Made by a program: the position numbers and the translations under genes. This document shows, in pieces, positions 14,940 through 22,110 of a stretch of 29,418 nucleotides of DNA. The notes below the pieces were generated by a model. That model was not told the origin of the DNA. It did not search any database and saw only the letters and a list, made by a program, of their open reading frames with translations. This DNA is from JBEIHX01 sp040381075 (GTDB lineage Bacteria; Pseudomonadota; Alphaproteobacteria; Caulobacterales; Aquidulcibacteraceae), in the NCBI GenBank assembly GCA_040381075.1, contig JBEIHX010000041.1:1-29418 (forward strand), in the 5' to 3' direction. Numbering within the stretch: position 1 is the stretch's first letter; every line of letters starts with the position of its first letter.

Positions 14940-15932
14940 CTAAACGCTGTCGTAGACAACTTCGAGGGAGCGCCGCTCAACTGTCGCTCCGCCGCGCATA
15001 TCGGCCTGGCTCGCAGGCTCAAGCGTGCTCGCCGCGCCGGTCTCCTCCGGCGAGAACAGGCCGAGAAGCCCTTCCTGAGTCAGGGGCCTCGGTCGCATCG
15101 GGGGAGCCTCGGCCACATTCTGCGCCAGCTCGGCGAACAGCGGGCCCCAGCGGCCATCCGGCGTACCGATGATTTGATAATTCGCCGACTTGCGCCGGAT
15201 ATCCTCATCGGCCGGGATCGCCGCAAGCACGGGGATGCCAACGCTCTGGGCGAAGGCCTGGGCTTCGCCGGTTCCGTCATCCTTGTTGATGACCATGCCG
15301 GCGACGCCGACATTGCCGCCAAGCTTGCGGAAGTACTCGACCGCCGAACACACGTTGTTGGCGACATAGAGCGACTGCAGATCATTTGATCCGACAACGA
15401 TCACTTTCTGGCACATGTCGCGCGCGATCGGCAGACCGAACCCGCCGCACACCACGTCGCCCAGAAAGTCGAGCAGGACGTAGTCGAAATCCCACTCATG
15501 AAAACCAAGTTTCTCAAGGAGTTCGAAGCCGTGAATGATGCCCCGGCCGCCGCACCCGCGCCCGACCTCCGGACCGCCGAGCTCCATGGCGAAGACCCCG
15601 CCGCGCTTGAAACACACATCCTCGATGCGCACATCGTCGCCCGCGGCCTTCTTCTTCGAGGAGGTCTCAATGATTGTGGGACAGGACTTGCCGCCGAACA
15701 GCAGCGACGTGGTGTCCGACTTCGGATCGCAGCCGATCAGCAGCACCCGTTTGCCCTGCTGGGCCATCATGTGGCTGAGATTTGCAAGCGTGAAGCTTTT
15801 GCCTATGCCGCCCTTCCCGTAGATCGCGATGATCTGGGTCTTCTTCGCACTCTGCCCGGCTGGAGGCAGTTCGGGCTCCACCTCGGCCTCGGCGCGCAGC
15901 AGGCGCTTCTGGTCGATCAGCGTGATGGTCAT
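14940..15932 (-). CDS. bchX: Chlorophyllide a reductase iron protein BchX
   Basis: NifH-like ATP-dependent reductase that donates electrons to BchYZ. It has 330 residues. The P-loop 'YGKGGIGKSFTLANL' is at 38-52, 'GCDPKSDTTSLLFGG' at 67-81, and the two cluster cysteines are in 'GRGCGGRGIIHG' (Cys127) and 'DVVCGGFGLPIARDMC' (Cys162). A frame extension to 15968 exists, but the ATG at 15932 overlaps the bchC stop (ATGA), which supports coupling. The extra N-terminal roughly 30 residues before the P-loop are usual for BchX compared with BchL. Confidence 0.97.
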   Translation of the reverse strand: MTITLIDQKRLLRAEAEVEPELPPAGQSAKKTQIIAIYGKGGIGKSFTLANLSHMMAQQGKRVLLIGCDPKSDTTSLLFGGKSCPTIIETSSKKKAAGDDVRIEDVCFKRGGVFAMELGGPEVGRGCGGRGIIHGFELLEKLGFHEWDFDYVLLDFLGDVVCGGFGLPIARDMCQKVIVVGSNDLQSLYVANNVCSAVEYFRKLGGNVGVAGMVINKDDGTGEAQAFAQSVGIPVLAAIPADEDIRRKSANYQIIGTPDGRWGPLFAELAQNVAEAPPMRPRPLTQEGLLGLFSPEETGAASTLEPASQADMRGGATVERRSLEVVYDSV

Positions 15933-16876
15933 GGCAGGTTTCTCCAGTCGAGAACCATCTTCAGGCATGCAGTGTCGCTGAAGGCGGTGCGGTAGGCCTG
16001 TTCAGCCGTCTCAGCGGCCTGGCGGTGAGTAATCAGTCCATCAAGGCTGAGCCGGCCCGTCGCCACCAGATCGCAGGTGGCCGACAGATCCTCCGGGCTC
16101 CATTCAGCTGCAATGCGCAACCGCGTCTCGCGCATGAAGGCTGGCGGGAAGTCGAACGACAGCGGCGCTTCGTAAAAGCCGGCGAGCACAACCTCCCCGC
16201 CCCGCCCCAGGCGTGCAATCAGACCGTTGAGGAGATCGGCAGCCCCGCTGGCGTCATAAATCGCGCGGTAGTCCCGGCGCGGATCGTCCTGGGGGGCCAC
16301 CACCGAATATCCTTCAGCATCCCGCCGCGACGGATCCGCCTCCCACACCATGGGTGCGGGCGCGCCACGCGCCAGTGCGATGCGCGCCAGCAGCCGCCCG
16401 AGCACGCCGTGTCCCACGATGAGATCAGGGGGGGCCGCTCCGGCGGCGATCGCGTGGTGGGCGGTTGCGGCGAGGGCGAACAGAACACCCGTCTCGGCCA
16501 GACTCTCAGGCAGGCTCTCCGGCAGCGCGACAGCGCGCCGTCCAGGCGCGATCAGGCGGCGCGCAGCGCCGCCGAACAGGCCGTGCGCGCCCTTATAGCA
16601 GGAGGCGCCGGGCACAAAGACCCGATCGCCCGGCTTGAAACCAGCGTGGACGCCAGCCTCGCGCACCCGCCCGACGCTTTCGTACCCAGGCACAAGGGGA
16701 TAGCCCATGCCGGGAAAGGGCGGCATGCGCCCGGACCACAGCAGGCGTTCAGTGCCCGTGGAAACCCCGGAAAAGTCCACGTCAACGACGATGTCCTCCT
16801 CGCCCGGCGCGGCGAGATCGAGACGCCGCAGGCCAAGCACCTGCGGCGCATCCAGAACGACGGCGATGGTGTCCAT
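15929..16876 (-). CDS. bchC: Bacteriochlorophyllide a dehydrogenase BchC
   Basis: MDR-type dehydrogenase that oxidises 3-hydroxyethyl bacteriochlorophyllide a to bacteriochlorophyllide a (3-acetyl). It has 315 residues from the ATG at 16876, whose product 'MDTIAVVLDAPQVLGLRRL' matches the family start; the frame continues to 16933 but not with family-like sequence. 'DVDFSGVSTGTERLLWSGRMPPFPG' near 30-55 and 'IVGHGVLGRLLARIALARG' (nucleotide-binding region) are recognisable. It begins the bchCXYZ-pufBALM-dxs unit, behind a promoter with two PpsR-like palindromes. Confidence 0.97.
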   Translation of the reverse strand: MDTIAVVLDAPQVLGLRRLDLAAPGEEDIVVDVDFSGVSTGTERLLWSGRMPPFPGMGYPLVPGYESVGRVREAGVHAGFKPGDRVFVPGASCYKGAHGLFGGAARRLIAPGRRAVALPESLPESLAETGVLFALAATAHHAIAAGAAPPDLIVGHGVLGRLLARIALARGAPAPMVWEADPSRRDAEGYSVVAPQDDPRRDYRAIYDASGAADLLNGLIARLGRGGEVVLAGFYEAPLSFDFPPAFMRETRLRIAAEWSPEDLSATCDLVATGRLSLDGLITHRQAAETAEQAYRTAFSDTACLKMVLDWRNLP

Positions 16877-16963
16877 GGCGGTCGTGCCCATCGGGACCCT
16901 CAAAGGCGCCGGCGTCATCGGTCCCGAGCGCACACGCGTTCAGGCGCCGCTGCGCCGAGCATT

Positions 16964-17007
16964 GGTCAAGATAACGTGACACTTTTCGGTGTCAATTTAG
17001 ATAGACG
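16964..17007 (-). promoter_or_regulatory. bchC promoter with tandem PpsR/CrtJ-type palindromes
   Basis: Two 18-bp half-palindromic sites, GGTCAAGATAACGTGACA (16964-16981) and TGTCAATTTAGATAGACG (16990-17007), are separated by exactly eight bases. Each differs from TGT-N12-ACA at one end base. The eight-base spacing of two sites is the arrangement known at Rhodobacter bchC promoters, where PpsR/CrtJ binds cooperatively. A possible sigma-70 promoter on the - strand is TTGACA (16995-16990), a 16-base spacer, then TATCTT (16973-16968), overlapped by both sites. That predicts a leader of roughly 85 bases before bchC. Confidence 0.8.
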
Positions 17008-17069
17008 CCGGGGCTCGGGGCGATCCCTGAAATCCGGTGTGGCTGAAGGACGCGGGGCCGACGCGTCAC

Positions 17070-18254
17070 TCACACACGAACAGCGCTCAACACACGCACA
17101 AGCACAGGCTGGGCCGTGCGGTGCTCGCGCACCTTGGCAAACCCGGCGCCCCGCAGCAGCGCGGCGTTCTCGCGCGCGGTGCGCGGCCGGCCCTGCCCCA
17201 TGGCGAACAGATAGACCCCGAAATAACCATGGCCCATGGCGCGCGCGCCGGACGTGCCGGCCATCGGCTCAGCCACCAGCACGCGGCCGCCCCGCGGCAA
17301 CGCCTCAAAGGCCCGGCGCAGCATGGCGGCCGCCTCAGCGTCATCATGATCATGCAGCACACGCACGAAGCTGATCACGTCAGCCCCGGAGGGCAGGCCG
17401 GCGCGCGCGTCGATACCATGGACGCCGACCCGTTCAGCCAACCCGACGCCGGCAAGGCGCGCGGCGGCCCGCGCAGCGACCTCCGGCAGGTCAGCAAGCA
17501 TGAAGTCGAGATCAGGAGCAGCCCTCGCCACATGTTCGATGAAGACCCCTTCGCCGCCGCCGACATCCATCAGACGCCTGAAGCCGCGCAGCGAAACCGC
17601 CCCGACCACCTGGCGGGCGATCATCGTCTGGGTGCGCGCCATGAGACGGCTGTAGGCCTGGGCCGCCTCAGCGTCCGGCGATTCATAGGGCCAGAATGCG
17701 CCGACCGCCGAGCCCTCCCCCTCGGCGCGCAGCAGGGCGACCGGATCGCGCAGGTCTTCATAGAGCAGACTATGGTGCAGGATCATCGCCTCGACGCCCG
17801 GATTGCCAAGGAGCGCCGCTCCCATTGGGCCGAGCCGGTAAAGCCCGCCGCCCTCCACCTCCAGAAGATCGAGGCTTGCCGCAGCCTTGAGGAGCACCTG
17901 CGTGGCAGGCGCGCTGAGGCGCAGGGCGCGCGCAAGATCCGGAATTGATGCAGGTCCCTCCTGCAGGCTGCGCAACAGGTCCAGCTTCACGCATGCATAC
18001 AGGATGCGGGCGTAGGAGAAGCCAACCGCCATGTCGAACAGGCGGCGCGCAAATCGGTTGGAGACGCCTGCCGTAAACGGCATGCGCACGGCCCAATCCT
18101 GAAATCGCGGCGACGCCAGGAGCCGGTTGCGCCAGTCGGCGAGCCGCGCGGCGAGACTGCGGGGCGCGGCGGGGACCGGCTGAACGGCAGGACTGGACTT
18201 AGCGCCCCGCGCCCGCAGCTCGGACGCACTCGGCGCCGGATGACTGGCGACCAT
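17070..18254 (-). CDS. crtF: Hydroxyneurosporene/demethylspheroidene O-methyltransferase CrtF
   Basis: SAM-dependent methyltransferase adding the 1-methoxy group to acyclic carotenoids of the spheroidene/spirilloxanthin type. It has 394 residues from the ATG at 18254. The SAM-binding motif I is 'LMDVGGGEGVF' (about 228-237), followed by 'DLDFMLADLPEV'. The N-terminal dimerisation/winged-helix part shows 'MAVGFSYARILYACVKLDLL' as in plant-type O-methyltransferases. The frame opens to 18347, but 18254 is one base from the crtE stop (TGA-C-ATG) and is family-like. crtE-crtF forms one short operon read toward bchC. Confidence 0.93.
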   Translation of the reverse strand: MVASHPAPSASELRARGAKSSPAVQPVPAAPRSLAARLADWRNRLLASPRFQDWAVRMPFTAGVSNRFARRLFDMAVGFSYARILYACVKLDLLRSLQEGPASIPDLARALRLSAPATQVLLKAAASLDLLEVEGGGLYRLGPMGAALLGNPGVEAMILHHSLLYEDLRDPVALLRAEGEGSAVGAFWPYESPDAEAAQAYSRLMARTQTMIARQVVGAVSLRGFRRLMDVGGGEGVFIEHVARAAPDLDFMLADLPEVAARAAARLAGVGLAERVGVHGIDARAGLPSGADVISFVRVLHDHDDAEAAAMLRRAFEALPRGGRVLVAEPMAGTSGARAMGHGYFGVYLFAMGQGRPRTARENAALLRGAGFAKVREHRTAQPVLVRVLSAVRV

Positions 18255-18255
18255 G

Positions 18256-19134
18256 TCAGACCGCGGAGAGCACAGGGCTCGGGCTGATCTCCACAGGCGC
18301 CAGGCGCATCGCCTGGGCGCGGACAAGCGCACGCAACCGCTCAGCACCAGGACCTTCAGGGACGCTGTCGGCCGCCTCCTGGACCAATCGCTTCAGTCGC
18401 GCGACTGCGCCGGCCGCCCCGAGATGAGCGACGGCATTGGGGCGGGCGCGCGCGCAATCCTGGTTCTGCGGCTTGCCGGCCTGCGGCGCGCCAAACACGT
18501 CCATGAGATCATCAGCCACCTGGTAGGCCTCGCCAAGCCGGGCGCCCAGAACGCGCCAGGGCTCCGGCGCAGCGCCAGCCGCGATGGCGCCCGCCGTGAC
18601 GGCCGCCACGAACAAGGCGCCTGTCTTGGCGGCGTGATAGCGCTGCAGCGGCGCGCTCGGCTCGCTTTCCCAGGCCTGACCCGCCACGATGCCGTGTGGA
18701 GCTCCCACGCCGGACCCGATCGCGCCGATCAGCGCGACCAGCCGATGACAGTCGCCGCGCGCAGCTGCGCCAAGCGTCTGAAACGCGGCCACAATCAGGG
18801 CGTCTCCCGCCAGCACCGCGATCGGCTCGCCGAACGCAGCGTGCACGCTCGGCCTGCCGCGGCGTTCGGCCGCGTCATCGAAGCATGGCAGGTCGTCATG
18901 AACCAGGGACGCGCAATGCAGGAGCTCGATCGCCGCCGCGGCTGCCTCCGACAGCGCCGGGGCGTCATCGCCGCACGCCTGTGCGACCGCGAGGCAAAGC
19001 TGAGGACGCACCCGGGCCCCGCCGGGAAACACGGCATGGCGAATGCCTGCGGCAAGCAAGGGCGGACAATCGCGGCCGGCTGCGTCGTGAAGCGCGGCAT
19101 GCAGCGCCCGCTCGATGCGCTCGGATGTCTGCAT
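18256..19134 (-). CDS. crtE: Geranylgeranyl diphosphate synthase CrtE
   Basis: Short-chain prenyltransferase that makes geranylgeranyl-PP, used by CrtB for phytoene and for the bacteriochlorophyll side chain. It has 292 residues. The first Asp-rich motif is 'DDLPCFDDAAERRGRPSVH' starting at 80, the second 'DDLMD' at 207-211, with 'GGARVRP' near 38-44. The frame continues to 19173, but the ATG at 19134 has a strong GGAGGG six bases upstream and the family N-terminus. Its promoter lies in the gap to crtD. Confidence 0.95.
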   Translation of the reverse strand: MQTSERIERALHAALHDAAGRDCPPLLAAGIRHAVFPGGARVRPQLCLAVAQACGDDAPALSEAAAAAIELLHCASLVHDDLPCFDDAAERRGRPSVHAAFGEPIAVLAGDALIVAAFQTLGAAARGDCHRLVALIGAIGSGVGAPHGIVAGQAWESEPSAPLQRYHAAKTGALFVAAVTAGAIAAGAAPEPWRVLGARLGEAYQVADDLMDVFGAPQAGKPQNQDCARARPNAVAHLGAAGAVARLKRLVQEAADSVPEGPGAERLRALVRAQAMRLAPVEISPSPVLSAV

Positions 19135-19193
19135 ATCACCCTCCGACAGGGCAGGCCTGCGACGGAGCGTCAATTTCGTTTGTCGCCTGCATC

Positions 19194-19211
19194 TGTCATG
19201 CTAAATTGACA
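19194..19211 (-). promoter_or_regulatory. PpsR/CrtJ-type operator overlapping the crtE promoter
   Basis: TGTCATGCTAAATTGACA is a perfect TGT-N12-ACA site with a five-base palindromic arm (TGTCA/TGACA). It overlaps the -10 AATTTA (19207-19202) of a promoter whose -35 is TTGACA (19230-19225) with 17 bases between, reading toward crtE. A weaker relative, CGTCAATTTCGTTTGTCG (19168-19185), lies eight bases further downstream, the spacing used at bchC. This predicts repression of crtEF by PpsR/CrtJ. A TTGACA on the + strand (19206-19211) could also serve crtD. Confidence 0.8.
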
Positions 19212-19509
19212 TCCCGAAAGCGACTGTCAATCCGGCGACCCCGCGAAAAGGGGTCACAGGAGGGGCAGCCCGGCGCAGGCGGTGACCCTGCGCAGGCGGT
19301 GATCCGGCGCACACATCACAGCGCGCGGCGGGCCATCGCCGGGAGCGACCGAACCGGTTGCAGCAGGAGGGCGGCGCCGATCGGGCCCGGCAATCGGGAT
19401 GCTCACCGGTGTCCTGACGGGGATCCCGGACGGGCGCCTGATGGGGGATCCTGATGGGGGATCCTGAGGGGGGGGCCTGATGGGGGGGCCCAGGACAGGG
19501 TTGTTGCGG
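19212..19509. other. crtE-crtD divergent intergenic region
   Basis: About 300 bases between the crtE operator and the crtD start. It includes a 17-bp direct duplication (GCGCAGGCGGTGA-type) at 19273-19289 and 19290-19306, and a G-rich 13-bp tandem repeat near the crtD start. Apart from a weak TTGACA on the + strand, no second promoter could be identified. Confidence 0.55.
19437..19488 (+). repeat. G-rich 13-bp tandem repeat upstream of crtD
   Basis: Four consecutive 13-base units of the form CCTGATGGGGGAT (19437, 19450, 19463, 19476), the third and fourth with extra Gs. A degenerate copy (CCTGACGGGGAT) lies near 19413. The coding strand therefore has four runs of five to eight G spaced by eight to ten bases, a candidate G-quadruplex, ending 21 bases before the crtD ATG. 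Confidence 0.88.
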
Positions 19510-21063
19510 ATGCGCCACGTGGTGATCATAGGGGCCGGCGCCGGGGGGCTTGCAAGCGCGCTGGCGCTGGCGGGACGCGGCGTTGAGACCACGGTGCTGG
19601 AACGCGCCAGCACGGTGGGCGGCAAGATGCGCCAGACGCCCAGCCCAGCAGGTCCGGTGGACGCCGGACCAACCGTGTTCACCATGCGCTTCCTGTTCGA
19701 GGAATTGTTCGCCGGCGCCGGCCTTGCACTTGAGGACTTCCTGCGCCTTAGACCAGCCGAGCGCCTCGCGCGCCATGCCTGGCCCGACGGCGCACGCCTC
19801 GATCTGTTCACGGATGTTGATGCGAGCGCCGCCGCAGTCGCCGCCTTTGCAGGTGCGCGCGAGGCTGATGGCTATCGGCGCTTCACCCGTGACGCGGCGC
19901 GCGTCTATGAGGGCCTCTGGCGCCATTTCATGCGCACGCAACAGCCAACCCCCTTCGATTTTGCGCGCCGCGCGGGGCCTGCCGGCTTGTGGCGCCTCGC
20001 CGTTGGCCATCCGTTCCGCTCACTGTGGACGGGTCTGGGCAGCTACTTCCGCGACCGGCGACTGCGCCAGCTGTTCGCCCGCTACGCAACCTATTGCGGC
20101 GCGGATCCGTTCCTTGCGCCCGCAACGCTGATGGTGATCGCGCACGTCGAACAGTCCGGCGTCTGGAGCGTGGAGGGCGGCATGCATGGCCTCGCCCAGG
20201 CCATGGCGGACGCTGCGCGTCTGCGCGGGGCGCAAATCCGGCTCACCGATCCGGCGGCGCGGATCCTGGTGGAAAACGGTCGTGCTGTGGGCGTACTGAC
20301 CGCACGCGGCGAAACGATTGCGGCGGACGCGGTGATTCTCAACGCCGACAGCGCAGCCCTGTCAGCCGGGCTGTTCGGCGACGCAGCTGCAACCGCGGTC
20401 GACGCGCCACGTGGCGCACGTTCGATGTCCGCCATCACCTGGACGGGCGCTGCGCAGACGGCCGGCTTCCCGCTTGCCCACCACAGCGTCTTTTTCAGCA
20501 GCGACTACCAGCGCGAGTTCGCCATGCTGCGCGCCGGCCGCCTGCCGGATGACCCGACAGTCTATGTGTGCGCCCAGGATCGGCGCGACACGGCCCTGAC
20601 GATGACGGATGAGCTCGGCGAGCGCCTGCTCATCCTCGCCAACGCTCCTGCGATCGGCGACAACGGCGCGCTGGCCCCAGAGGAGATCGAAAAATGCCAG
20701 GAGGCGACCTTCGCGCGGCTGGCTGGGGCGGGCCTGGCGATTGCGCCCCGCGCCGCGTGGACCCGGACGACCCCTCAGGACTTCGCCCGCATGTTTCCGG
20801 CGAGCCGGGGCGCGATCTATGGAGCGGCCAACCACGGACCGATGGGCTCCTTCGCCAGACCGAAAGCCCGCACGCGGCTCGCGGGACTGTATCTGGCGGG
20901 CGGAACGGCGCACCCGAGTGCGGGCGCGCCGATGGCGGCCCTCTCGGGGCTGCTGGCCGTGGAAGCCCTCTTTTCGGACCAGCCTTCGATGCCGCGGTCC
21001 CCGCCGGCGGATATGTCTGGTGGTATCTCGATGCGCTCAGTGCGGACGGCGGCTATGGACTGA
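19510..21063 (+). CDS. crtD: 1-hydroxycarotenoid 3,4-desaturase CrtD
   Basis: FAD-dependent carotenoid desaturase of the CrtI/CrtD family, introducing the 3,4 double bond into 1-hydroxy- or methoxy-carotenoids. The FAD site is 'VVIIGAGAGGLASALALAGRG' at residues 4-24, followed by 'TTVLERASTVGGKM'; the C-terminal flavin motif is 'GLYLAGGTAHPSAGAPMAALSG'. The ATG at 19510 gives 517 residues and starts at the conserved sequence; an upstream ATG at 19480 lies in the G-rich repeat. Past 'AVEALFSD' (about residue 490) the remaining codons show no family resemblance and run over the beginning of crtC in another frame. No strong ribosome site is seen. Confidence 0.93.
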   Translation: MRHVVIIGAGAGGLASALALAGRGVETTVLERASTVGGKMRQTPSPAGPVDAGPTVFTMRFLFEELFAGAGLALEDFLRLRPAERLARHAWPDGARLDLFTDVDASAAAVAAFAGAREADGYRRFTRDAARVYEGLWRHFMRTQQPTPFDFARRAGPAGLWRLAVGHPFRSLWTGLGSYFRDRRLRQLFARYATYCGADPFLAPATLMVIAHVEQSGVWSVEGGMHGLAQAMADAARLRGAQIRLTDPAARILVENGRAVGVLTARGETIAADAVILNADSAALSAGLFGDAAATAVDAPRGARSMSAITWTGAAQTAGFPLAHHSVFFSSDYQREFAMLRAGRLPDDPTVYVCAQDRRDTALTMTDELGERLLILANAPAIGDNGALAPEEIEKCQEATFARLAGAGLAIAPRAAWTRTTPQDFARMFPASRGAIYGAANHGPMGSFARPKARTRLAGLYLAGGTAHPSAGAPMAALSGLLAVEALFSDQPSMPRSPPADMSGGISMRSVRTAAMD

Positions 21064-21896
21064 CGCTGATTCTCTTCGTCGGCAGCGTGTTCTCGCCATA
21101 TTATGCAGCGGCTGGACGACACGATCCGGAAGACCACTGCGCGGTCAATCTGGCGCTCTATGGGCCGGATCGGCGGCGCTGGACGATGACCGAACGGCCA
21201 CGAACTGATGTGCGCCGCAGCGCCGACGCCTTTGACATCGGGCCCAGCCGTGCGGTCTGGCGCGATCAGGCGCTGATCATCGACATCGACGAACGCGCTG
21301 CGCCGGCCCCGCTCGCCACGCGGGGACGCATCGTGGTGCGTCCGAGAGCCCTGACAGGACGCGCCTTCGACCTCGACGCAGCTGGCGTTCACCAATGGCG
21401 CCCGATCGCACCCGACTGCGACGTGGGGCTGTGTTTCGATGCGCCGGGCCTGTCCTGGAGCGGGCGCGGCTATCTCGACTCCAATGCCGGAGCGCAACCG
21501 CTTGAGACCGGCTTTTCCCACTGGAGCTGGCTGCGCGCCCATCGTGGCGACGCCTGCCTTGTCTCCTATGACGCCATCCCCCGCGCCGGCCCGCGCGCAA
21601 CGCTCACCCTGCGGATAGACCCTGACGGGCAGGTCAGCGCCGAGCCCACGGCGCCTGTCCAGCCTCTCGCCCGCAGCCTTTGGGGTCTGCGCCAATGGGT
21701 CCGGGCGGACAGCGCCACGCTGCGGCGGCAGTTCGAAGACACACCGTTCTACACCCGCGGCGAACTCAGCGCCGTCCTTGACGGACGCCCGGGACCAGCC
21801 GTCTACGAATGCCTCGACCTTGATCGCTTCTCGCGCGGCTGGGTGCGCGCACTACTGCCGGTCCGAATGCCCCGGCGGCGCGCCCGACCGGCCTGA
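20982..21896 (+). CDS. crtC: Acyclic carotenoid 1,2-hydratase CrtC (start uncertain)
   Basis: Hydratase adding water across the 1,2 double bond of neurosporene or lycopene. Family features: 'AAVPAGGYVWWYLDALSADG', then 'FVGSVFSPYYA', mid-protein 'GFSHWSWLRAH', and a C-terminal block 'DTPFYTRGEL' ... 'SRGWVRALLPVRMPRRR'. The conserved part starts near 20982, inside the end of crtD and in the -1 frame relative to it. Within 20940-21086 this frame has no ATG, GTG or TTG. In-frame starts are an ATG at 20694 and GTG at 20757 (deep in crtD) or a GTG at 21087 that removes conserved residues; an ATT lies at 21069, six bases after the crtD stop. The given start is where homology begins, not a proven codon. 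Confidence 0.85.
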   Translation, partial: AFDAAVPAGGYVWWYLDALSADGGYGLTLILFVGSVFSPYYAAAGRHDPEDHCAVNLALYGPDRRRWTMTERPRTDVRRSADAFDIGPSRAVWRDQALIIDIDERAAPAPLATRGRIVVRPRALTGRAFDLDAAGVHQWRPIAPDCDVGLCFDAPGLSWSGRGYLDSNAGAQPLETGFSHWSWLRAHRGDACLVSYDAIPRAGPRATLTLRIDPDGQVSAEPTAPVQPLARSLWGLRQWVRADSATLRRQFEDTPFYTRGELSAVLDGRPGPAVYECLDLDRFSRGWVRALLPVRMPRRRARPA

Positions 21897-22109
21897 CGGA
21901 TCCCGGTCAAGCTTCCTGGCATCGAGCTTCCCGGCATCGAGCTTCCTGGCATCGAGCTTCCTGGCATCCGCCGCCCGCGCCCTGTCGGAGCGCAGCGAAG
22001 CGCGCACGGACAGAAGTTGCCAACCGAGAAACCCCAGCACAAAGGCCGGAATCACAACGAATTCAAACAGCTTGAAAAAGTCTCGATCCGACAGGAGCGG
22101 TTGGGCCAT
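21852..22109 (-). CDS. Small single-pass membrane protein with RKLDA repeats, unknown function
   Basis: An 85-residue protein I do not recognise. It begins 'MAQPLLSDRDFFKLFEFVV' and has one membrane segment (about 13-34) followed by a basic stretch and a charged tail with four pentapeptide repeats (ARKLD, ARKLD, AGKLD, ARKLD), encoded by a 15-bp DNA repeat. The frame extends to 22142, but the ATG at 22109 is one base after the upstream stop. Its 3' end overlaps the 3' end of convergent crtC by about 45 bases. It is the last gene of the crtI-crtB operon, near where tspO is found in Rhodobacter, but it has no TspO features. Confidence 0.65.
   Translation of the reverse strand: MAQPLLSDRDFFKLFEFVVIPAFVLGFLGWQLLSVRASLRSDRARAADARKLDARKLDAGKLDARKLDRDPSGRSGAPPGHSDRQ
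21910..21969. repeat. 15-bp tandem repeat, four copies
   Basis: The + strand unit AGCTTCCTGGCATCG is repeated at 21910, 21925, 21940 and 21955; the second copy has T to C and the fourth ends in C. On the - strand it encodes the RKLDA-type pentapeptides in the tail of the small membrane protein. It starts 14 bases after the crtC stop. Confidence 0.92.
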
Positions 22110-22110
22110 G

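Noticed and set aside
20971..20977. Programmed -1 slippery heptamer at the crtD-crtC junction
   Set aside because: The T run is only four bases and does not fit the X-XXY-YYZ pattern in the crtD frame, so programmed shifting cannot be claimed, only listed as an option.
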